From contig NC_081409.1 in the NCBI RefSeq assembly GCF_030272615.1, positions 473,486,573 to 473,550,572 on the forward strand: a stretch of DNA of 64,000 bases. The letters run 5' to 3'. Numbering within the stretch: the stretch's first letter is position 1; each line of letters starts with the position of its first letter. The DNA comes from Cryptomeria japonica (lineage: Eukaryota; Streptophyta; Pinopsida; Cupressales; Cupressaceae). The position numbers and the translations under genes were made by a program. The notes beneath the pieces were generated by a model that made no database searches, was not told where the DNA came from, and saw nothing but the letters and a program-made list of their open reading frames with translations. This document shows, in pieces, positions 10,545-23,210 of the stretch.

Positions 10545-13500
10545 TCAAGGCTTTGTCAGAGGGGCAAAAACCCCTAACCTGACTCTCAAATACTCAAATG
10601 ATTCCTTAGACAGCGGTTTAGTGAATATGTTTGCAATTTGTTCTTTAGTGTTCACATAACCCAATTTGATTTCCTTTGCTTCAACCTTGTCCTTTAGAAA
10701 GTTATAATTTATTGAAATATGCTTAGTCTTAGAGTGAAATACTAGATTCTTAGATATGTCAATAGCTGTAGAGTTATCATAGTAGATAACTACCGGTTCA
10801 CTATATTTTACCCTGATATCTTCAACATTTGCTTCATCCACAAGACTTGAGTGCAATTAGTTGTTGGTGCAACATACTCAACTTCTGCAGTAGATAAATA
10901 AATGCATGACTATTTTTTGCTGATCCATGAAACCAGTTTCTTTCCAAGAAAGAAAGCTCCACCAGAAGTGCTCTTCCTGTCATCAGTATCACCTGCCCAA
11001 TCTAAGTCAGTATATGCACATAAAGTGAAATCATTATTTCTAGAATACCATAAACCATATTATGTTGTTCCTTGCAAATACTGGAATATCCTCTTTATTG
11101 TACATTCATGATTTTCTTTAGGATTACTTTTATGTCTTGAAACAATACTTACTGCATTCATAATATCAGCTCTACTATGAGTTAGATATAACAAACCACC
11201 AATCATAGACTTATACCTTGTTGAATTTACCAGTGTAGAAGTTTCCTTGATAGATAATTTCTCACTTGTAGCCATAAGAGTACTTACCAGTTTAGAATTC
11301 TCCATACCAAACTTTTTCAACAATTCCCTCAAATACTTAGTTTGACAAATAAAAATCCCTTTGTCAGTTTGAGTAATCTGCAAACCTAGGAAAAATTTCA
11401 TCTCACCAATCATGGACATTTCAAATTCATTCTTCATGTTGTTAGCAAATTCCATGCACAGTTTATCTTCCAAAAATGATATCATCAACAAAAACTTCAA
11501 TAATCATAATATCATTATCAGTGATCTTATAATATAGATTACTATCAACACTGCCTTTAGTAAAACCAAGATTCAAAATATATTTATCCAGCCTTTCGTA
11601 CCAAGCTCTAGGAGCCTGTTTCAATCCATATAAAGCTTTCTTCAATCTGCACACCATATATTTGTCATTTGTCATTGAAAATCCATTAGGTTTCTCAATG
11701 TAAACTTCTTCCTCAAGCTCACCATTCAAAAATGTACATTTGACATCCATTTGATAAACCTTATAGTTCTTATAAGTAGCATAGGCGAGAAATAGTCTAA
11801 GAGATTCAATTCTAGCTACAGGTGCAAATGTCTCACTATAATCAATTCCTTCCATTTGAGAATATCCTTTACAAACCAATCTAACCTTGTTCCTTATAAC
11901 TTGACCATCCTCATTCAGTTTATTTCTAAAAACCCATTTAGTTCCAATAACATTCTTATTTTTAGGTCGAGAAACTAAAGACCAAGTTTCATTCTTCTCT
12001 ATTTGATCTAATTCATCTTCCATAGCTTTTAACTAGTGTTTATTCTTACAAGCTTCAATAAGAGTTGTCAGTTCAACTTGAGAAATAAGACATACCTCTT
12101 CATTTGCCAGTTTTCTTCTTGTCATAACTCCCTTGTTTCTATCTCCAATAATTTGATCTTCAGAATGATTTAATCTTACATACCTTGGTGTCTTTTGAAC
12201 TTCAGGTTCACTACTCTGATCATCAATCACAGTTGATTTTTTTGATTGTGCCAGTGTAACTATCTCAGCTTCCTATACTGGTTGAGGCATTGTTGGTTCC
12301 CTATCATATGATATAAAATGATTTATGTACTGTTCATCCACTTTCACATTAGCACTCTCCACAATTTTCTGCAATCTTTTGTTATAACATCTATATGTTT
12401 TGCTCTGAATTGAATAACCAAGAAATATCCCTTCATCACATCTAGGATCAAACTTTCCAATTGAATCATCCCTTTTGATATAAATCATTTACTTCCAAAA
12501 ATTCTGAAATAATTAAGAGTAGGTGTATGTCCAAATGATAGTTCATAAGGGGTCTTACCGGTTTCACCTTTGATGTGAACTATGTTGAATGTGTAGATTA
12601 TTGTACTCACTGCTTCTTTCCAGTAGCTATAAGGCAATTTGGCTTCCATCATCATAGATCTAGCTGCATCTAAAATGGTTATGTTCTTTCTTTCAACTAC
12701 TCCATTTTGTTGAGGAGTCCTAGGTACAAATAGTTGTCTCCTGATTCCATTTATCTCACAATAACTGTTAAATTTATGAGAAGTGAACTCATCGCCATGA
12801 CCTAATCTCAGACATTTGATTTTCAATCCAGTTTCAGTTTTGACCTTCGCTTTAAAGATCTTGAATTTCTCAAAGGCTTCAGACTTCTCCCTTAGAAAAG
12901 TCACCCACATCATTCTAGAATAGTCATCAATAATCAGCATGAAATACCTATCACCTTGAAATCTTCTAGTCCTTGTTGGACCACATAAGTCAGTGTGAAT
13001 CAAATTAAGTACATAATTAGATTTATCATGTATGCTTTTAAAAGAACTTCTGACTTGCTTACCCAATTGACATTCCTTACATACCGGATTATGAGGCTTC
13101 ATAATCTTAGGTATATCTCTAACTGCCTTAGTTGAACTGATCTTAACAATACAATCAAAATTAACATGACACAACCTCTACCATAGCCAACTCTCATCAA
13201 TATGAGCAATCAAACATGTCTTATTACCAGTGTTCAAGAGAAAGATATTACTTCCAGTCTGAATACCGGTTGCAATCTCCAAACCAGTCTTATTAATGAT
13301 TTTGCATTTTCTATCTTTAAATTGAAGTTGAAAACCCTTATCAACTAATTGACCAAAACTCAAAAAATTATGCCTTAAACCTTCTACATAATAGACATTA
13401 TCGAAGTTATTCTTTCCATCCAAAGAAATAATACCTCTACCTTTGATCATACATGCCTTGTCATCTCCAAATCTAACTTGAATGCCATTGTATTCTTGTA

Positions 13501-14716
13501 GGGAGAGAAATTTTCCTTTATCTCCAGTCATATGATGTGAGCATCCACCATCAATTACCCATTCATCCTTATCTTCAAATTTTGTTGCCAGGGCTTTTTC
13601 TTCATTCTTGATAGATGGTTCGGGTTCATCTTCCTTCCAAGCATAGAACACCCATTCCTTTCCATTTCCAGATCCACTAGCAGAGTCTTTTGTCGGTTCA
13701 TCTCCAGAGTCATAAGTTACTCCTTCCTCATCTTCTATGTAGCATTGTTTACTTTTCTTGAATCTATATATGTTTGGGTTAGGCTTAAAATATTTATCAA
13801 CTCTTTCCTCAAACCTTGCATTCCTTTCAGGACATCTAGATGAAAAATGACCAATCTTATTACATTCAAAACATTTAAAAGGTTCTTTTCCTTCATACTT
13901 ACTTCCAGTTGGTCCTTTAGGTATTCTTCTAGCAAATAAGGCTTCAAGTTGCTCAAGTTCTTCATCTTCTTTCCTCATGTCTTCCAATTCTTTTGCATAT
14001 AGGGCTTTCCAGTAACTTTTGCTGGTAGATGTTGATGATGATGCATGAAAAGAAGGTTCAGACTTTACAGCTCCAGAAGATCCAAATTCTTCAAGCTCAA
14101 AAGCAGATAATTTCCCAATCAGAATGTCTTTGTTAACTGAGGTGTTTGCCATTATTCTTAACTCATTAATTATAGTTGCCTTCATCTTGTAAGTTGGTGG
14201 AAGGACTCTCAAGACTTTGGAAACTATTTCATCTTCACTTAGAAATCCTCCACAACATTGCATTCCCATAACAATCTCATTTAATCTTTCTATAAACACA
14301 ACAATTCTTTCATTATCTTCCATTTTCAAGCTTTCATATCTTACCCAGCAACCATCAAGTTTAGCAATTTTGACAGTAGGATCACCTTTATTCAAAGTTT
14401 TCAATTTGTCCCACATAACCTTAGTTGATGATTTGTCAGTCAATCCCATAATTTGTTGATCAGTAAGTGCACACAAGAGGGCTTCTCTAGCTCTGCAATC
14501 ATTTTCAATATTCTTATCTAGGTCTGTAGGAGCAGGATTGCCAGATGTTGGACCATAAGGTGTGTATCCTTTCTCATCGATCTCCTAAATATCCTTGCCA
14601 AGACATCTAAGATGAGTCTCCATTCTAATTTTCCATATCCCTTAATTTGTTCAATCAAGCTTAGGAATTTCTCTTCTCAAAATAGTTGCCGGTGGATTAG
14701 ATGTATTAGTTGCAAT
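10545..14716 (-). pseudogene. Copia1 gag-pol polyprotein, broken
   Basis: Read on the minus strand. The gag frame begins at 14716, but the expected ATG is ATT (Copia2 has ATGGCAACT at the matching place). TAG follows at 14585-14587. A long open stretch (14476-13178) carries Gag, a CCHC zinc knuckle (CFECNKIGHFSSRC, about 13875-13830) and the protease motif VIDGGCSHHMTG (about 13550), where D-G-G replaces the usual D-S/T-G. TAG at 13178 then interrupts the pre-integrase region. Integrase (13174-12485) keeps its zinc finger cysteines, the first Asp (HTDLCGP) and the Glu (VVERKN), but the second Asp is Gly (RLGHGDEF). A frameshift near 12488 follows. RT (12023-11463) has MDVKCTFLNG, YGLKQAPRAWY and FVDDIIFG. 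A frameshift near 11470 and another near 11000 precede the RNase H end (YYDNSTAIDI) and the stop at 10545. Confidence 0.9.
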
Positions 14717-14759
14717 AGGATTTACCTCAAGCAGTTAAGCTTCTACAAAAGAGGACTAA

Positions 14760-14772
14760 GGCTCTGATACCA
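14760..14772 (-). promoter_or_regulatory. Copia1 primer-binding site
   Basis: On the minus strand TGGTATCAGAGCC follows the 5' LTR end after the dinucleotide AT. It is the canonical site complementary to the 3' end of initiator methionine tRNA. Confidence 0.9.
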
Positions 14773-14774
14773 AT

Positions 14775-16022
14775 TGTTAGGATAACCGGTAAACAACTAA
14801 GAGGGGGGTGAATAAGTTGTTAACAAATTATAACTTTTAATCCACAATACAACCTTAAACAAATCTAGTACCGCTAAAACATATACAAATGCTGGTAGGA
14901 ACAAATACCAGTAAACAATACAACTTAACAATTAACCAGATAATCAATGCAAAGTAACCATACCACATAGCATGCTCCATGATTTGTACGTGGAAAACCC
15001 AGAAAGGGAAAAACCACGGTGGGAAGCCTACCCACAGTTAGATGATACTTCTACAGAATGTATGTGTTACAATGAGGGGCCTGCACTTGCAGGAAGACAC
15101 ACTGCTTAGAGTGTACTGCTCATTACAAAAGAGTCTCACTGACTACAGAGAGGCTACAACCATCTCAAGATAAATGGAAAACAATCCAATAGAGTGAACT
15201 ACTAGAAATAGCATCTACCATGCCTGATTACAGTCCTAGTTAAGCTCAGTGCCGGAGGACTAAATCCTCTTCTGAATCCAATTCGATCACCAATGATCGA
15301 TCAACTCCGTTGCCTGAATGATATTACAATATTCGCACATTACATTCCTTGACCATGACCTTTTCATGAATCATGATACTTTACAAAGAGTTTATACCTC
15401 TTATTTATACAAACCCTAAGGCCTAAACTGATTAGGTCGACCACCTAAAGATAATACAATAAGATCATTACATAATTCCATTTACAATGATATGCCATGT
15501 TGGCTTAAGACCAAAACAATAATAACAAATCCATAAATCATCTTGAATCATCCTAATAATGTGTAGCGTACACACTAGTATGATACCAATTCATAACCTA
15601 GATAGGTACCGGACCTATTCTGGGTCCACCACACTAAAGAAATGTCTTCAAGCAATTGAAGAACGATCAAAGAACATCTTCAGCATCCTGAAATCCATGA
15701 AGAAGTTGCACCAACACCAATTATGCATTTTGTCACAATTCCTCAATGAAATCTCTGTCGGTAAAGCCTTAAACTAGTGTCGGTAAGGGTTTACTAGAGT
15801 GTATGATAGCATCCGATTACCAAGCCAATACCAACTGACTAAAACATTCTGATAGAGCATCTTTACTTACCCAAACATGTCGGAAGTGTCCAACATATAG
15901 TCTCTTCTACCAGTAACACTAGATATCCTATCGGTAACCAAAACTTGTTTGTCAGTAACCAACCATAATAGCTAGTGTTGACATAAATGCAACACATACT
16001 CAATTCATCCATAATGCCAGCA
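14775..16022 (-). repeat. Copia1 5' LTR
   Basis: 1,248 bases. The outer terminus is TGCTGGC (minus strand, 16022), one base away from the TGTTGGC of the partner LTR. The inner end is CTAACA at 14775. Flanking TATTC on both sides of the element confirms the borders. Confidence 0.9.
15402..15419 (-). promoter_or_regulatory. Copia1 LTR promoter: telo-box adjoining TATA box
   Basis: On the minus strand TTAGGGTTT (15419-15411) is followed after one base by TATAAATA (15409-15402). This is the 5' LTR, so it is where element transcription would have started, a little downstream. Confidence 0.5.
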
Positions 16023-16027
16023 TATTC

Positions 16028-16732
16028 ATCTCCCTCCCCAAATAATGAGTTTTTCACACTCGGGCACTTTCATTGGTTCATCTGCTAAGCATATCTCGAT
16101 GGCACCAACCAAGTTATTTTTTTAAATGGATGTACATCCCCTCTCTAATCTAATCTAATCTATATATGGGGTGGGGGACTAAATAAAATGGGTGGGCTAT
16201 TTCTTGTTCTCGAGTCCAAGAAAGGGTCTTTCATCTTTCCCTTTCCTAACTCCACATGATGTCGTTGATAAGCTAACAAACGCATGACAACTATCTCCTT
16301 CAAAAAACCCTTTATCCATTCAGGAGAATGATTCACATTCAACCCATTTGCATTAGAGAAGGATTTATTTTTCTAGTTGAATACAAAAGCTTGGTGATGA
16401 CAAGACCAGGGGAGTTAACTTATTATTTGAGAAAGACTAAAATTTGTCAGAAAAATAGGGTTCCAACACCTAAACCACAAGGTTTGTCACTCTAATGCTA
16501 AAACCAAGTCAAATTAAACCCTAACACCTATTGGAAAAGTCAAAACATGCCTTTCTTTGAAATTCACAAGAACGTATAAATTTCATTTTTGAAACCACAC
16601 ATGCATGTTATGAAACTGTACGGTAATCCTAGTTATAGCGGAAGTTCACATGATAAGCTAACCAATGGAACTATATTGGAGGATAAACCCACCTATAGAA
16701 TTAATTTAAGAGGTAAGGGATGCCTCTTAGTG
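16028..16732. other. no recognisable feature
   Basis: Apart from a short TCTAA repeat near 16144-16162, I see no motif, LTR edge or convincing frame. Confidence 0.4.
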
Positions 16733-16855
16733 GAATTCATAGATTTCATTTCCTTTTGTTACTACACGTTGAGCTTGACCCTCATGGAAGCCACATTTGT
16801 CCCCACATATAGCACTCATGTTCATGTATTAAGAAAACTCTATAATTGATGCATG
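16733..16855 (+). repeat. dispersed repeat, copy 2
   Basis: Partner of 8383-8506, same orientation, about 12 differences in 123 bases by my count. Both copies can be read in frame as EFIDFISFCYY, but the frames diverge afterwards, so a coding origin is only possible. Confidence 0.7.
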
Positions 16856-17487
16856 TTTAATTGTTTTATCCTTCATGTCTTTCATTAATGAACTTCAATG
16901 GTAATGATCAAATAAACCATTATTCTCAAGTTGAATGGAACCTTTTTTACCAATGCATCTATGTTTTCCTACCCTCATGGATCAAGACTTGATATCACCT
17001 AAACAATCTAATTTATGTCATAGCATTTCTCCGAAGTATCTTTGGCATGCTTTAGATGTGTCAATATTAACTAGATTAAATATATTATTTAAAGTCTCTT
17101 AACACATTCTATGACAAGAAAATGACTCATTTGGATTAAGGAGTACTTTCCTAAACCATTCCTTCATATTCAACAATCCCTTCTCACACCCACATCATAA
17201 TTCATATCCATGTTAGTTGTAATGAGTGTTTTAAACCAACAATCAATGAATCATATGATAGAAGAAAACTCGTTATACACAAGGATAAGTATTTCAATCA
17301 CTAATTCTTAAAAACCCATCATTATTAAACATCACATATCATAAGCCTTTTTAACAATCACTAGGACTGTACATAATATTCAATCATATCATAGGATATA
17401 AAACATCAATAATTATAAAGAAAGAGAAAGCCAACTATATAAGCTTAGCAAGCCACCATACAAAAATTATATTTTGTAGAAAATAAA

Positions 17488-17560
17488 ATAAACTATATGT
17501 TGACATAGCATATATATTTTGTATATAAACTATATGTTGACATAGCATATATATAAACTA
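17488..17560 (+). repeat. 37-bp tandem duplication
   Basis: ATAAACTATATGTTGACATA occurs at 17488 and again at 17525, each followed by GCATATATAT. The rest of 16856-18178 is AT-rich with no recognised feature. Confidence 0.7.
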
Positions 17561-18178
17561 TGTATTTCTAATTTCAACCCTGCGCGCATAGGAGCACAAC
17601 ATAGGATACTGCACCGAGACTCTAACTAGATTGTTGTACCCAGAACCATTTCATCCAATACCTAATTGGAGATTTCTAATACTTCATTGGATGAGTGTTG
17701 CAAGACCATTGATTCGAGGAGGAAGACAAGGAACTATTTGGCAGGAGGAAATCCAAAGCAAGAGGTGAGGGCACTCAGAAATAAAAAATCGACCAAGGGA
17801 CAATGATTGTATGTGATTTTTCCCCACATTTAGAAATTACTTTCAAAACATTCCACAAATCATTCCTTAAAACCAATTGTTAAACCTTTCAAAGCCTAAC
17901 CATAATTTATCGACTACACCTAGGGCTTTAGTCATAATAAAAAAGCTACAAACATCATCCAAAAAGTTTAAGTTGCATCGAAAAACCTGTACTTCTTTAC
18001 TCAATCTTGAAGCACAACATCATTTAATCCTCACACAATGAGATATCTCGTCCTTCTACCTTTTCAGTGAACTTGCCATCTTAAAAAAAATTTAAATCTT
18101 TGAGCTCATATTTGTTCCAATATTGTTATTAATTATCTTTCTATTGTAGGAGAAGTAGTTTTTCTACTATAACATATG

Positions 18179-19316
18179 CTTTTTTTTGGATTGATAATTT
18201 GTATTTATACTATTTAATAAGAAAATGAGTACATTTGAACTAGAGAGAAGTGGTTTCATAAAACCACCAGTTAGCCCTACCACCCAAAAAACACTTCTAC
18301 AAAACTGCCTATTTAGACCAGATGCAAAAACCCCCATGGTATACAAAAAAAAAAAACCATATCCACACACCTAGCAATACAAAATTAGTGTCCATGACAC
18401 CAACTCAAATTTATAGAGTTGGGGACTAAGTCCCAAAAACAAAAGACATGAAACAACATTTTATCAAAACAGGAGCCGGACCAAAAAAACTACAATCCAA
18501 ATCAGGCACAATAATTAACCCATAAGTGGCTTGTATGTTGAATCATTATTGAAGTCAGAGAGGGACTTCATTCCTTGTGTTGTCCTCAGCCTTGGTCACA
18601 ACTCCCAACCCACCTCCACTCTCACCACCTCGTGCAAATCCTAGAGAATCTCCTCCTTCCTCATCAAATTAGAAAAAGGTTTTGAATGCTTCCCACCCAT
18701 GACGAACCAAGTCCCTGCAATGAGCCTTCAAGCCATCCTCCTGCCATCAGATAAAAAGTAATGGCACACCTGGTACATCCTGGCCTACAGAGGTCCTAAT
18801 GAACACACCGAGAATTTCTCATTGATAGATATCGTCCAAATTCAACAAGTAGTTTGAATCAATAAAAGTTCTCATAGCCCTCTTCACCTTCTCCACCCCT
18901 TCCTCAAATTGCAATCCCCAAGAAGCAATCAAGAGTACACTTCCATGTTAGTCTGATATCGGTGACTCACATAGATTAAATATTCCCCAAGAAACATTTT
19001 AACTGCTTCATACAGATGCTAGTCTTTGAAAAGGAAAAGACCTTTCATCCTCCTATCTGTTATCTTGCCCAAAAATGGCACCAATTTCTTGTTAGTCAAG
19101 AATATGAAATTCTCTTCCATTTTGCATTGACCAAAACCACCCTACACTTGCAGCTTTGAGCAAGAAAACAAAAGTGATAGCTGCAAACAAGCCCAAGGCT
19201 TTAAATGCATTAACATTGGTCGTCAGAATAAAAGGCTTTAAATGCTTTAACACATGAGACATCATTCCTTGCATCTACTAGACTATGTGCACTATCCTTT
19301 TGCATGGGCTGGCATT
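18179..19316 (-). mobile_element. possible 5'-truncated LINE-like 3' tail
   Basis: On the minus strand the sequence ends in TTATTAAATAGTATAAATAC, then an A-rich stretch with an A8 run (T8 at about 18180-18187 on the plus strand), as at the 3' end of a retroposed element. Upstream, broken frames give peptides such as RRMKGLFLFKD and YVSHRYQTNMEVYS near 19050-18940 and GLKAHCRDLVRHGWEAF near 18740-18690. I do not recognise the family. No target duplication was found and the right edge is arbitrary. Confidence 0.3.
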
Positions 19317-19330
19317 GAATACACGTTCAT

Positions 19331-19409
19331 ATATTAGAAATAATAATAACAGTATATTAGAAATAATAATAGTATACTAGAAATACTAATAGTATATTAG
19401 AAATAATGG
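19331..19409 (+). repeat. short tandem array, period about 20-22
   Basis: Four imperfect units of TATATTAGAAATAATAATAG lie head to tail. The stretch 19410-19988 that follows has no recognised feature. Confidence 0.75.
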
Positions 19410-20762
19410 ATTAACATTTTGTGGATTAGACTAAGCAGTAGGTTGGGGAAACAATTAGAGACAAACCAACTTACACCTTTGACCCAAAGAGGATTTATAT
19501 AGTCATTACAAACCCTCACAAAATATTTTAACCTTCTAATCAGCTGGTTGTTTGGAAAACAAAATGCTACTTTTTGCACCAAAATTGAAAAGTTGCTCAT
19601 TTTCAATTTCTGAGCAATTTTGACAACTTTTCTAATTTTCAATCAAATGATCTCCTATCAACCTAGGACTCCTCTAACATGCTAAATATGACATAAAACC
19701 ATGAATTACATCAATTTCATCACTTTTGGCCACCTCTAGAGGCATTGACCAATGTTGACCTTTGCAGGACCTAGTTGGCCTAGACATGACAAAAAATGGT
19801 ACAATGATATTACAACTTTGATCCAATACATGGAATGACCTTATTTACTCATGGAATGGTGTCAAAGAGCTCTTGGTGCTCCTGCACCATACACCCCTCT
19901 AAGAAGATTCTCTTTTCACAAGAGAAATTGTTGAGTATTTATTTGCCTTGACTCATTCGATGGAGTGCAGGTATGACCAAATAGGTATTTGCCACATCTG
20001 TCTTCCTTGAGAAAGGAAAATTCGGGAAGAGAAGAGGAAAGAAAGACATGTAGTATGTCTAAAAGAGGGAGATCAACTAGAGGTCAAAATATTAGAAGAA
20101 AATTTTGTCAATGCATGGAATTTTTTCTTGTTGAAGGGGGGTCATGTTCTTATGATGATGAGAGCATAGGCAACATCGAGGTGCCATTGAGGTACAAACA
20201 TCTACGGAAACAATGGGTACCCAAGGAAATTCCTCCAATAAACACTGATTTTTGAGTCAACGAGCGGATATATCACATAGCACCATCGTCATTACATGGT
20301 TTGGTCCTATTTTTTATGGATGGCATAAAGGTTTGTTACGACAAAGTTACTAAATTGATGGAGAATGTTGGATCCTATTACAGTTACAAAGATTGGATGT
20401 AGGTGGCTCGATATACATGAAGTATACATAGGTATGCACTGTCAGCAAATTATATATAGCTAAAAGATAAGGATCAAAATAAAGGAGTGGCTATGTACAT
20501 TGACGGAAGGCCAAAAGCATCTGGGAATATTGTAGGGTTTATAAATAGTAAACGACCTAGGTCAACAAATAAGAAACCCAATTGCATATTCGAGGCGCGT
20601 GAGGGAAACCGTGTCTTCATATGTGCAATAAAATCAATAACTACAGGGGAAGAGTTACTAATCGATTACAATTTGAATCGAATAGATACAAACACAGTTA
20701 CTATAGGGGTGGTACGTACTATATATCATTTTACCCAACCTCCAATTAAAGACTCCAATATA

Positions 20763-21033
20763 ACATTTTATTATTATGTTTTTTCGTAAGTCTATTGGTT
20801 TCATTTCGGTAATGTTTTTTAATATTTAATTTTTGTCATAGCGGGACATTGATCATAGTGGGAAGTTTTCGACCCAAAGCATATATTGTGATGCATATTT
20901 AGGTGCTTCTACCCGATAGGTTTACCTCATTATAATTGTACAAATTAGATACGAGCAAAACATTTTATTATTATGTTTTTTTTATAAGTTTACTGGGTTA
21001 ATTTTGATAATGTTTTTAATATTCTTGTTGCAG
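20763..21033 (+). repeat. duplicated intron segment, spacing about 195
   Basis: ACATTTTATTATTATGTTTT followed by a TAAGT..TACTGGGTT-type stretch and GATAATGTTTTT is present at 20764-20839 and again at 20960-21033, both ending in an acceptor-like AG (GTCATAG, GTTGCAG). It suggests an older duplication inside this gene, like the one at 22894-25718. Confidence 0.55.
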
Positions 21034-23210
21034 TTGGATGATTAGGGAAAGGCACCATCAATAGAGGAGAGAATTGATAAGGAGGTGCATTCATTATTAT
21101 GCGATGATGACATTGCATATTCTGCAAACCCTCTAGATATGATAAGGAAGATCCAAAAAATGCAATGAAGAAATCCTTCAATTCTTATTCATAGTGCCTC
21201 AAACAGATGAGATAAGAGAAAGGGTTAAAATATTGACTGAGAGAGCACAGAACTTGCAAGTAAGTTGTCATGAGATCTTTAATATTAACACAAGTTCATT
21301 CATGGTTTTATATTTTGTACTCTTTTATGTCATGAACTAAAATATGAGTTGTTTTCACAAGATTTTTTCCATCCTCGTGATGTTGTTGGCCATGATCAGG
21401 GTACTACAGGTGCTGCTCGGGAAGTAGGGGTTGGTTCAAGTATTGATCCCGATCTTCCTGCGCATACATCACATCATCCAACCCCATCGTTCGTGCCTAT
21501 ATTATCGACTGAAATATCAGCAACATGTAGCATGCAGGCATTGCGTACTACACACTCTAGCAGCGAACAAATGCTAGAACATATGTCAGGACATGTACCT
21601 GGGGATGTAGAGGCCACTAGTACTAGTGATGTTTTAGCAGCATTTCCTAGATCTTCCTGTATTACTAGTATGCGAACATTGTCGGTCACATTTGTGGTGA
21701 GTGAGGATTTGGTTCCCATAAAGATAAAGAAGGTCCCAAGTACTTTAAAAAATTTAATTATTATATATAATCCAATTGAAATTTACTTATTGATCACTCT
21801 TTTTAAACTAATGATCCCATGATCATTTTGTAAGAAATGATATATTTTATAAACATCTAAATGATATTACATTAAATATATTTGGGCCCACCATACATAC
21901 ACGATGGAATGCCCAAAATCAAGATTTAAAAGATGAGCTCATCAACCGTTTAGTTGTGTTGTTCGGTAATAACACATTCAACCGAACCAAGGTCCTTAAG
22001 AAAGTTGGTACCTATCTAAAGTATGTGAGGGACCAATAAAGGTCACATTTAGAGAAGAACAAAAAGTACAAGTCCCCCCATGATTCTGAAGAGGGAGTGG
22101 AAGGACCTGGTGTCAAATGGAAAGGAGAAGGCTGAAAAGAAAAAAAGAAAGACACCACCGGGCCAAGGAAGGTATGTGATACTATCAACAATATAATAAT
22201 ATATTGATTACTCTTTCTTTTTCCATAATCTAATGTATTTCAAACTTTTCATAGGCTACCCGACACATCAAAGGCAACAAAGGCAAGACTAGAAAAACAC
22301 GGGCAACACAAACTTGGCTCTGATGGTTATATGAAATTTGTCGCACGAATTGTAAGTATCAATAAATGAAGTATTACATCCAAATAATAAATTGCAAACA
22401 ATTTTGGTTTTATCACACCATAGAAGAAAAATTCACGATCTTATGCAAAAATGCAGGGCTCTGAATTCAATAGAGTGCCAACAAAAGAGGACCTGAAGAT
22501 TTCCTTTCAGCAAGGCTATGGAGTCCTGGATAAATGCCTAAGAGTCTTGACTGGGCAAACAAAAGTTTCCATTGCATCCAACATGTAGGTAAATAAACTC
22601 AATCAAGTTTATTAAAATTGAATAGTTGTGCAATCTATTCAATATTAATTTCCACCATAAAGTAATTATGTGCCTATTTGTTTTAAACATGTAAGAAATG
22701 AAAATAGTGCACATGACATTGGAATACATCTTGGTGAGGGTGGATCACAACCTGCAGATGAAGGTCATGGTGTGCATCCTGGTGGTGGATGTATTCATGT
22801 GCTATACAAAATGTACTGTGGATTAATATAATTAAACATCTTTAATTGCAATTGGTGTATTAATTAATGTAATATTTCATGTTTCAACTTTAGAGCCTAT
22901 TGAGCATGAATAGGCTAGACAAGATCAGGAACATGATGTGGCCCCATCAGGTAAAGAGGACCACTCTAATGTTTTGGATTAAGGCAAAAAATAGGTTTTG
23001 AAGAGGCCCTGAAACCCTTTACATAGAAGATTCTAAAAGGCTTAGAATCAAAGCATTAGAAGATCCAAAATAAAACAGGCTACAAAAGATACGACAATAC
23101 ATAAAGCAGCCAAGAAACTAGCAAGCGCCCAAATGGGCAGACAAAAGACCAGCAAAGAACCAAAACACAAAACACAAAACCATAGAAACACATAAAATAT
23201 AGCATAATTA

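Larger units (their letters stand above)
8947..16022 (-). mobile_element. Copia1: complete Ty1/copia element
   Basis: A full minus-strand copia retrotransposon of 7,076 bases. It is flanked by a perfect 5-bp target duplication TATTC (8942-8946 and 16023-16027). The order on the minus strand is 5' LTR (16022-14775), primer-binding site, gag, protease, integrase, reverse transcriptase, RNase H, polypurine tract, 3' LTR (10211-8947). The LTRs agree at roughly 90% by eye, so this is not a recent insertion. The gag start codon is lost, and at least two stops and three frameshifts interrupt gag-pol, so the copy is not autonomous. gag-protease-integrase-RT order defines Ty1/copia. Confidence 0.92.
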
